37,534 nt of DNA from Archaeoglobi archaeon (GTDB lineage Archaea; Halobacteriota; Archaeoglobi; Archaeoglobales; Archaeoglobaceae). The notes beneath the pieces are model-generated. The model did not search any database. It was not told the origin of the DNA and was given only the letters and a program-made list of their open reading frames with translations. Below, piece by piece: positions 32,187 to 37,534 of the stretch. Positions within the stretch are counted from its first letter, which is position 1. Each line of letters begins with the position of its first letter. Both the position numbers and the translations under genes were made by a program. The stretch lies in assembly GCA_004347865.1 (NCBI GenBank), contig QNUZ01000003.1, forward strand, positions 1-37,534, written 5' to 3'.

Positions 32187-33278
32187 ATGAACACATTTGG
32201 CCATGTTTTCAGGGTCACAACCTGGGGCGAAAGTCACGGGAAAGCCGTTGGATGTGTTATCGATGGATGTCCGGCGGGATTAAGAATAGATGAGAAATTT
32301 ATCCAGGCTGAAATGGATAGAAGAAAGCCAGGAGGAGAATTCAGCTCTAAGAGAAAGGAGCAGGATAAGGTAGAAATTCTTTCCGGAGTTCTGGAAGGCA
32401 TCACAATTGGAACGCCAATTTCGATGCTCATATGGAATACGGACGTGGATTCAGGGCCATATGAGGCTCTTAAGACAATTCCGCGTCCCGGGCATGCGGA
32501 CTGGACTTATTTGGCAAAATTCGGTATTAGAGACTGGCGTGGAGGTGGGAGGGCTTCTGCGAGGGAAACAGCAGCCAGAGTTGCTGCTGGCGCCGTAGCC
32601 AAGCTCATTCTGAGAAAATACAATGTGAGGGTTTTTGGATACGCTAGGGAGATCGCTGGGATAAGATTCAACGTTGGAGATCCCGAGAAGGCCTTTGAGA
32701 TCGCTGAAAGGAGTCCTATAAGGTGTCCCGATCCTCAAAAGGAAAGTGAAGCTGAGGAGCTAATAAAAAAAGCTATGGCTGAAGGAGACAGCGTGGGTGG
32801 GGTTGTGGAACTGATAGCACGAAACGTTCCAGCTGGGCTCGGAGAACCAGTTTTTGGTAAGATAAGCGCCTATTTTGCCTACGCATTGATGGGAATTCCC
32901 TCAGTCAAGGGATTCGAGATAGGCAGGGGTTTTGAGGTTTCCAAGCTAAAGGGGAGCGAGAATAACGATCCAATCGTGCTGAAGGACGGAAAAATACGTT
33001 TTGCAACAAATAACTCAGGCGGAATTTTGGGGGGAATTACCAACGGCGAGGACATAGTGATGAGAATCGCGGTAAAGCCAACTCCTTCAATTTCGAAAAA
33101 GCAAAAAAGCGTTGATTATGAGAAGATGGAAGAAGTCGAGATCAGCGTTAAGGGTAGACATGATCCGTGCATAGTTCCAAGAATAGTTCCCGTTGCCGAA
33201 GCAATGGTCTCGATGGTTCTGGTGGACTGCATGCTCCTACAGGGTCTGATTCCGAGAAGTTTTGTGGGGAGATCATGA
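32187..33278 (+). CDS. aroC: Chorismate synthase
   Basis: Final step of the shikimate pathway, using reduced FMN. The protein of 363 residues begins MNTFGHVFRVTTWGESHGKA, the family signature. It contains RPGHADWTY, the FMN-binding GGGRASARETAARVAAGAVA, TNNSGGILGGITNGEDIV and the C-terminal RHDPCIVPRIVPVAEAM. ATG 32187 is chosen over upstream TTG 32169 and ATG 32181: it matches the family start and the TATA box AATTAAAAAG is centred about 26 bases before it. Its TGA overlaps the polyferredoxin ATG. Confidence 0.97.
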   Translation: MNTFGHVFRVTTWGESHGKAVGCVIDGCPAGLRIDEKFIQAEMDRRKPGGEFSSKRKEQDKVEILSGVLEGITIGTPISMLIWNTDVDSGPYEALKTIPRPGHADWTYLAKFGIRDWRGGGRASARETAARVAAGAVAKLILRKYNVRVFGYAREIAGIRFNVGDPEKAFEIAERSPIRCPDPQKESEAEELIKKAMAEGDSVGGVVELIARNVPAGLGEPVFGKISAYFAYALMGIPSVKGFEIGRGFEVSKLKGSENNDPIVLKDGKIRFATNNSGGILGGITNGEDIVMRIAVKPTPSISKKQKSVDYEKMEEVEISVKGRHDPCIVPRIVPVAEAMVSMVLVDCMLLQGLIPRSFVGRS

Positions 33279-34564
33279 TAGAGAGAAGCGTTGAAGTTGA
33301 TGAAAAGATGAGATGCATTCAGAAAGCTGAAGAAGAGGTTAGAGAGCTTGTATACGATTACAGGAGGTGTAATGGCTGCGGTATTTGCGTTTTTGCGTGT
33401 CCTGTGAATGCCATTGAACTGGGACCTGTGCACGAAATTGCGAAGGGAATGGAAATGCCGCCCGTGATCATAGATCATTTGAAGTGCGCTTATTGCGGGA
33501 TCTGTTATTCTTTCTGCCCTTACAACGCATTCGAATTCTATATAGACGGGAAAATGGTGGAAAAAACCACACTGCCGCTCTCTCCTGTGAAATACACCTA
33601 TAAGTACGAGAACTGCAAAGAATGTACTCTATGCTACAAGGTTTGCCCAACGAGGGCGATAAGCAGGGAGAAGTTAGTTGTCAGAAGCAGTATACCAGAG
33701 AAAAATGAGGGCTTAAAGGGCTCACTCAAGATTGACAAAAATAAGTGCAATCTCTGCGGAATCTGTGCAGAATTCTGCGAAGTTTTCAGGATGGTCGAGA
33801 AGGAAATTCTTCCCACGGATCTTATGCCCTACAGCGATATTCTGATAGATGAGAATAAATGCGATTACTGCAAGCTTTGTGAAGAAATATGCCCCGAAAA
33901 GGCGATAACGGTAGAGGGAAGGAGAATCTCCTACAGGTTGCCCGAGAAAATTGCAAAGATAACCATAGACCAGAATGTTTGCTCTAACTGCGGTTATTGC
34001 GAGGAAATATGTCCCTACGACGCTGCAAAGACTATAAAGCCAATTGAGGGAAAACTGAGCCTTTTTGAGGCCAGAATGACAAGATGCGATCCCGTTGGCT
34101 GCGGTGCTTGTTTGAAGATCTGCAGGTTCAACAGGGTTTGGTATGTTTCTGAAGACAGAAAAAGGGTTTACTTTAACGAGAAATTCTGTATCTACTGCGG
34201 TGCATGCGAGAATGCATGCCCATACGATCTAATACTGGTAGAAAGAAAGAATTACTTCACGAAAGAGACAATTTATGATGCCCCATGGCGAAACGCCTGG
34301 GAAGACGCTGTTGATAGGATTCTGAAAAAGGAAAGGGTTAAACAACCCGAGAGAATTTCAATAGTAGAAGCTGTGCAAGCTGCTGTTGAAGAAGTCGCTC
34401 AGATAGGCGAGAAAGCACCGATTAAGGGTGTTGAGAACCTCGAAAAGATTGAAACCCTGCTGAGGAGGGTGAGATATAGAAAAGCCCTCGAAACGGGCGA
34501 TCTGGATGTGTTCATGAGAGGTGTTAGAAGTGCACTTGGAAAGGATAAGGGGAGTGGAGAGTAG
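33275..34564 (+). CDS. Polyferredoxin with eight [4Fe-4S] motifs (FwdF-like)
   Basis: Electron-transfer protein of 429 residues. Eight cysteine clusters can be counted in order: CNGCGICVFACP, CAYCGICYSFCP, CKECTLCYKVCP, CNLCGICAEFCE, CDYCKLCEEICP, CSNCGYCEEICP, the irregular CDPVGCGACLKIC, and CIYCGACENACP. The order and the AIELGPVHEIAKGMEMPP stretch after the first cluster resemble the F subunit of formylmethanofuran dehydrogenase as I know it, but no other Fwd subunits are here. The C-terminal 100 residues are cluster-free and helical. ATG 33275 overlaps the aroC stop (ATGA); the longer open frame from 33167 is aroC sequence. Confidence 0.85.
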   Translation: MIERSVEVDEKMRCIQKAEEEVRELVYDYRRCNGCGICVFACPVNAIELGPVHEIAKGMEMPPVIIDHLKCAYCGICYSFCPYNAFEFYIDGKMVEKTTLPLSPVKYTYKYENCKECTLCYKVCPTRAISREKLVVRSSIPEKNEGLKGSLKIDKNKCNLCGICAEFCEVFRMVEKEILPTDLMPYSDILIDENKCDYCKLCEEICPEKAITVEGRRISYRLPEKIAKITIDQNVCSNCGYCEEICPYDAAKTIKPIEGKLSLFEARMTRCDPVGCGACLKICRFNRVWYVSEDRKRVYFNEKFCIYCGACENACPYDLILVERKNYFTKETIYDAPWRNAWEDAVDRILKKERVKQPERISIVEAVQAAVEEVAQIGEKAPIKGVENLEKIETLLRRVRYRKALETGDLDVFMRGVRSALGKDKGSGE

Positions 34565-35732
34565 AAGGCTTGAAGGAAAGAAGATAGTTTTGGGAGTTAC
34601 GGGCAGCATAGCCGCAGTGGAGTGTGTTAAGCTTGCAAGGGAGCTTGCAAGGAGAGGTGCGGAAGTTTTTGCAGTGATGAGCGAAGCAGCGCAGAAAATA
34701 ATCCATCCCTACGCTCTCGAATTCGCAACGGGGAACAGGGTTGTTACGGAGATTACAGGAATGATCGAGCACGTAAATTACCTTGGAAAGGATGGATTTG
34801 CGGATCTGTACCTGATAGCTCCCGCCACCGCGAACACGATTTCAAAAATTGCAAACGGAATCGATGATACACCAGTTACAACCTTTGCCACAGCTGCTCT
34901 TGGATCTGGAAAACCTATGCTGATAGCCCCAGCAATGCACGCCGCGATGATCGAAAACAAAGCGGTCAAGGAAAACATCGAGAAGCTTAAGAAAATGGGC
35001 GTGGAGTTTATAGAGCCAAAATTCGCTGAGGAAAAGGCAAAATTCCCGGACATCGAGAAGATCTGCCTGCACGTAGAGAGAAAGCTCTATTCAAAGGAAT
35101 TTTTGGGAAAGAAGGTTCTTGTCACCGCTGGGCCCACATACGAGCAAATAGATCCCGTCCGTTTCATAAGCAACAGGAGTTCGGGGCTTATGGGAAAAGA
35201 AATAGCCCTGGAACTCTGGCGGAGGGGGGCCGAAGTTGTGCTTGTGAGTTCCAAGGACTTCGGAATCGATCTGCCTAACTTCAGGGAAGTTCATGTCTGG
35301 TCTGTTAGGGACATGCTGAACGCTGTGCTTGAAGAGATCAAAGGATGTGACCTTTTCGTCTCTTCTGCGGCTCCTGCTGACTTCGAGGTTGAAATGCGGG
35401 ATAAGAAGATTAAAACTGCTCCCGAACTCGTTCTTAAACTCAAAGAGGCTCCAAAGATTATAAAGGAGGTCAGAAGGGTTTACGGCGGGCATATCGTTGG
35501 TTTTAAGGCGGAAACAGGACTGAGTGATGAAGAACTGGCTAAAATTGCGAAGGAAAGACTTGAGGCAGATAAGCTTGCGATGGTCGTTGCGAATGATGTC
35601 CTCGAGAGGGGCATGGGAACCGAGGAAACGAGGGTTGTCGTGGTGACAGCCAGAAGGACCCAGTGGCTTGAGGGCAGAAAAAGCTTGGTGGCTCAGAAAA
35701 TAGTGGAGATCTATGTTGAAGACCTCCTATGA
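34554..35732 (+). CDS. coaBC: Bifunctional CoaBC: phosphopantothenoylcysteine synthetase / decarboxylase
   Basis: Carries two steps of CoA synthesis. The N-terminal flavoprotein decarboxylase (about 1-180) has VLGVTGSIAAVECVKLAREL and the HFCD-like active region (HVNYLGKDG, LIAPATANTISKIANGIDDT, APAMHAAM). The C-terminal ligase has VTAGPTYEQIDPVRFISNRS, SSGLMGKEIA and KIKT. The start is probably GTG 34554, preceded by AAGGGGA; this leaves an 11-base overlap with the polyferredoxin gene. An earlier GTG at 34521 would add residues outside the family. It overlaps the pantoate kinase start (ATGA). Confidence 0.94.
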   Translation: MESRRLEGKKIVLGVTGSIAAVECVKLARELARRGAEVFAVMSEAAQKIIHPYALEFATGNRVVTEITGMIEHVNYLGKDGFADLYLIAPATANTISKIANGIDDTPVTTFATAALGSGKPMLIAPAMHAAMIENKAVKENIEKLKKMGVEFIEPKFAEEKAKFPDIEKICLHVERKLYSKEFLGKKVLVTAGPTYEQIDPVRFISNRSSGLMGKEIALELWRRGAEVVLVSSKDFGIDLPNFREVHVWSVRDMLNAVLEEIKGCDLFVSSAAPADFEVEMRDKKIKTAPELVLKLKEAPKIIKEVRRVYGGHIVGFKAETGLSDEELAKIAKERLEADKLAMVVANDVLERGMGTEETRVVVVTARRTQWLEGRKSLVAQKIVEIYVEDLL

Positions 35733-36535
35733 TATTCTGCCCCGCTGCAATAAGCTGCATCTTCAGCCCTCAGATCGATAAGGACCCCATGAAATCTGGG
35801 AGCCTTGGCGTGGGCTTCACGATCAGTAGGGGGGTTTATGCAAAACCTTCTGCGGATTTGAGGTGGAACGGAAAGAAGATAATCTTTCCAACCGTCGAAT
35901 ACGTTCTCAGGGAAATCAAAATGGAGGGGGTAGAGCTTTTCTCAGAACTTCCACTGGGCTGTGGCTTTGGGCTGAGTGGGGCATCGGCCCTGGCTACCGC
36001 TTTCCTCGCTGATAGGCCCGCAGTTGAGCTGTACGATTTGGCTCATGTTGCGGAGGTTGTAAATCTAACGGGGCTTGGAACTGTGTCAACTCAGGCTTTT
36101 AGCGGCCTCGTTATAAGGAAGACTGCCTCATGCCCTTCTAGCATAGTGGTCGAAAGGTATAATTGGAACTGCGAGCTGGATTTCCTTTCACTGGGGAGCA
36201 TTTCGACGAGCGAGGTGCTTTCGAAAAGAAAGGACATAGCCGATGTCGGTAAGAAGTGGCTGAAGGAATTCATGAAAGAAATAAGCCTCAGAAACCTTTT
36301 CAGGTGCTCCAAGGGTTTTGCAGAGGAAACTGGACTTATAGAGCCGGTAAGGGACTTAATTGAGGCGGTTGAAAGCGCTGGGGGTATGGCTAGCATGGCG
36401 ATGCTTGGAAAAACAGTATTCGCTTACAAGGGCTTTGAGGCCTTGAGGGAATTCGGAGAGCCGTTTAAAGCTAAAATAGACTGTTGCGGGGTGAGGAAAG
36501 TTGAAGGTGGCGGCAATTCAGTGCAGAATTGGTGA
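35729..36535 (+). CDS. pok: Pantoate kinase (archaeal CoA pathway)
   Basis: GHMP-family kinase of 268 residues that phosphorylates pantoate, replacing bacterial pantothenate kinase in archaea. N-terminal FCPAAISCIFSPQI and GSLGVGFTISRGV are typical, and the ATP-binding glycine loop is LPLGCGFGLSGASALATAF near residues 94-112. The C-terminal half has SAGGMASMAMLGKTVFA. Overlap with coaBC strongly supports the CoA assignment. Its partner phosphopantothenate synthetase is not in the window. Confidence 0.92.
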   Translation: MIFCPAAISCIFSPQIDKDPMKSGSLGVGFTISRGVYAKPSADLRWNGKKIIFPTVEYVLREIKMEGVELFSELPLGCGFGLSGASALATAFLADRPAVELYDLAHVAEVVNLTGLGTVSTQAFSGLVIRKTASCPSSIVVERYNWNCELDFLSLGSISTSEVLSKRKDIADVGKKWLKEFMKEISLRNLFRCSKGFAEETGLIEPVRDLIEAVESAGGMASMAMLGKTVFAYKGFEALREFGEPFKAKIDCCGVRKVEGGGNSVQNW

Positions 36536-37268
36536 TCTTGAAAGTGCGGAGAGGTTATCTGTTGACGCAGTCGAGAGAGGGGCCGAGATCCTTCTTTATC
36601 CAGAGTATTTCTCTTACCCGGTTTTCTCGCTCGAGCTTGGGGAGAAAACGCTACAGTTTTTGCAAAGGATAAGCAAGGAGTACGATGTGATCACGTCAGG
36701 AAATGTTGTTTTTAATGCCGAAAAAACGACAAACAGAGCCTTTATCTTTGACTCTGGGGATGTTGTAGGCCACCAGGATAAGGTGCACCCAACTAGGACA
36801 GAGAAGGCATTCGGTGTAACTCCCGGGGAAAGGCTTAACTTTTTTGATGTCCGAAAAACAAGAATCTGTGTCCTAGTTTGTGCTGACATCCTCTATCCTG
36901 AACTGTGCAGAATAGCGGGGCTTAGAGGAGTTGAAATAGCCTTGAATCCAGTTGTTTCCTTCAAGCACTCTGAGCTCCCCGGGGAGAACCTGAGATACTG
37001 CCTTTACTTTGCAAGATCCTTTGACAACTGCTACGCGATCGTCAAGGCGGGCGGATTTGGCAGAACTTTCGCGGGCAGCGAGGCTGCGGGAAGAAGCCTT
37101 ATTGCGAGCTTCGATGGGGTGCTTGCAAAGGCAAAGAGTGAAGAGAGCGAAGAAGCGGTCGTTGCTGAGGTGGATCTAGGCAGAATAAGGGCCTACAGAC
37201 AGATAAACTACTCTCTCACGGAAAGGAATGTCAAAGCATACGAGGATTTGCTTGGGAAAAATTTATAA
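36501..37268 (+). CDS. Carbon-nitrogen hydrolase (nitrilase superfamily)
   Basis: Protein of 255 residues with the Glu-Lys-Cys triad of the nitrilase superfamily: Glu35 in LLYPEYFSYP, Lys94 in HQDKVHPTRT and Cys127 in VLVCADILYPE. It should be active as an amidase or related enzyme; the substrate is unknown. The start is TTG 36501, preceded by GGGGTGAGG; the family N-terminus KVAAIQCRIGD begins there. It overlaps the pantoate kinase gene by 35 bases, so it is translationally coupled. A link to pantothenate or another amide in CoA metabolism is only suggested by position. Confidence 0.88.
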   Translation: MKVAAIQCRIGDLESAERLSVDAVERGAEILLYPEYFSYPVFSLELGEKTLQFLQRISKEYDVITSGNVVFNAEKTTNRAFIFDSGDVVGHQDKVHPTRTEKAFGVTPGERLNFFDVRKTRICVLVCADILYPELCRIAGLRGVEIALNPVVSFKHSELPGENLRYCLYFARSFDNCYAIVKAGGFGRTFAGSEAAGRSLIASFDGVLAKAKSEESEEAVVAEVDLGRIRAYRQINYSLTERNVKAYEDLLGKNL

Positions 37269-37283
37269 ATTTCTCAGAGATTG

Positions 37284-37340
37284 TTATAAAAATGGGTGCC
37301 CAGAAAACTCGGAGCTTTAGCTCTGATGAACGGGCAAAGC
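37284..37340. repeat. Structured repeat, copy 2
   Basis: Shares 24 identical bases (37284-37307) with copy 1 at 23442 and then the pattern AGCTTTAGCTCT-GATGAAYGGGCAA. The inner stem is CGGAGC/GCTCTG (37310-37315 and 37320-37325, loop TTTA, one G-U pair) and the outer arms are TGCCCA and CGGGCA. It begins 16 bases after the nitrilase stop and directly precedes the tnpB fragment. GCTTAAATAC at 37338-37347 looks like a TATA box. Confidence 0.6.
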
Positions 37341-37344
37341 TTAA

Positions 37345-37534
37345 ATACTGCTTTCCGTAATTCTACATAGATGCAGGCATGTTGCCCAAATAGGTGTAGG
37401 CAGAATCTACAAATGCCCGAAGTGTGGGATGGAATACGATAGGGATCTAAACGCGTGCATAAACATAGCCCGCAGGTTAATGAGCTCTGCGGGATGGGGG
37501 AGCTGTGAGCCCCCCGAACCGGCAGATGAGGGGA
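37345..37534 (+). pseudogene. tnpB: TnpB (IS200/IS605 OrfB) C-terminal fragment, running off the window
   Basis: The frame opens at 37345 after a TAA and reads GRIYKCPKCGMEYDRDLNAC then INIARRL, the second zinc-ribbon pair and the last RuvC aspartate motif of TnpB, followed by a Pro/Glu-rich tail up to base 37534. TnpB is the RNA-guided nuclease of these elements. Everything before the zinc ribbon is missing, and the first CxxC pair is replaced by CRHVAQ, while CPNRC appears in another frame (suggesting a frameshift). No usable start codon lies before ATG 37429. The 3' end, and any guide RNA, lies outside the window. Confidence 0.78.

Noticed and set aside
33167..33274. N-terminal extension of the polyferredoxin
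   Set aside because: It is the 3' part of aroC in another frame; ATG 33275 with the ATGA overlap is the natural start.
1..37534. CRISPR array, prophage or multi-gene defence island
   Set aside because: No regularly spaced direct repeats, no integrase, capsid, restriction or Cas-like genes were seen. The only related items are the tnpB relics and one VapBC pair.

Overview
The window reads as part of the chromosome of a hyperthermophilic archaeon of the family Archaeoglobaceae (Archaeoglobus, Ferroglobus or Geoglobus type). Grounds: L10/L12 ribosomal stalk genes followed by an archaeal histone and a cupin-type phosphoglucose isomerase; a family B DNA polymerase that matches the A. fulgidus enzyme as I remember it over its whole length; an archaeal DnaG primase; a tetraether-lipid synthase-like radical SAM protein; a pantoate kinase; and many promoters whose TATA box lies about 25 bases before the start codon, i.e. 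leaderless transcripts. The genus cannot be fixed without a database search.

Layout. 1-1.1 kb: end of L10, L12 and a histone. 1.1-4.5 kb, minus strand: phosphoglucose isomerase, aspartate-semialdehyde dehydrogenase and a tetraether synthase homologue. 4.6-7.7 kb, minus strand: an overlapping operon of an isopropylmalate/citramalate synthase, diaminopimelate epimerase and a Dus/NifR3-like TIM barrel. 7.9-9.4 kb: biotin carboxylase subunit. 9.4-11.9 kb, minus strand: acylphosphatase, HisF, a MazG-like pyrophosphohydrolase and nicotinate phosphoribosyltransferase, overlapping. 12-16.2 kb: DNA polymerase B, a stand-alone response regulator and DnaG primase. 16.2-22 kb: phosphoglycerate kinase, ArgJ, an Lrp/AsnC regulator, an Lhr-type helicase and a small helical protein. 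22.1-25.1 kb is the accessory part: a degenerate PAS sensor, tRNA-Leu and tRNA-Val, two decayed protein genes, structured repeats and a VapBC pair. 25.2-31.6 kb: a tightly packed purE-purC-carA-carB-larB operon. 31.7-37.3 kb: a thioesterase, then an overlapping chain of chorismate synthase, polyferredoxin, CoaBC, pantoate kinase and nitrilase-like amidohydrolase.

The core genes serve amino acid (Lys/Thr/Met, Leu or Ile, His, Arg, aromatic), purine/pyrimidine, NAD and CoA biosynthesis, and replication or repair. No phage, CRISPR array or multi-gene defence system is visible.

The least ordinary signal is a set of short relics that look like the 3' ends of IS200/IS605-type tnpB genes: a coding tail plus a terminal hairpin, the place where such elements encode their guide-like RNA. 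Candidate copies lie at about 2959-3010, 11957-11996, 14397-14558 and 37345-37534. A second repeat type, with a 24-base identity between copies, lies at 23442-23508 and 37284-37340. A 100-bp element with 18-base terminal inverted repeats lies at 24386-24485. Two of the tnpB-type relics flank the DNA polymerase gene in the same orientation.
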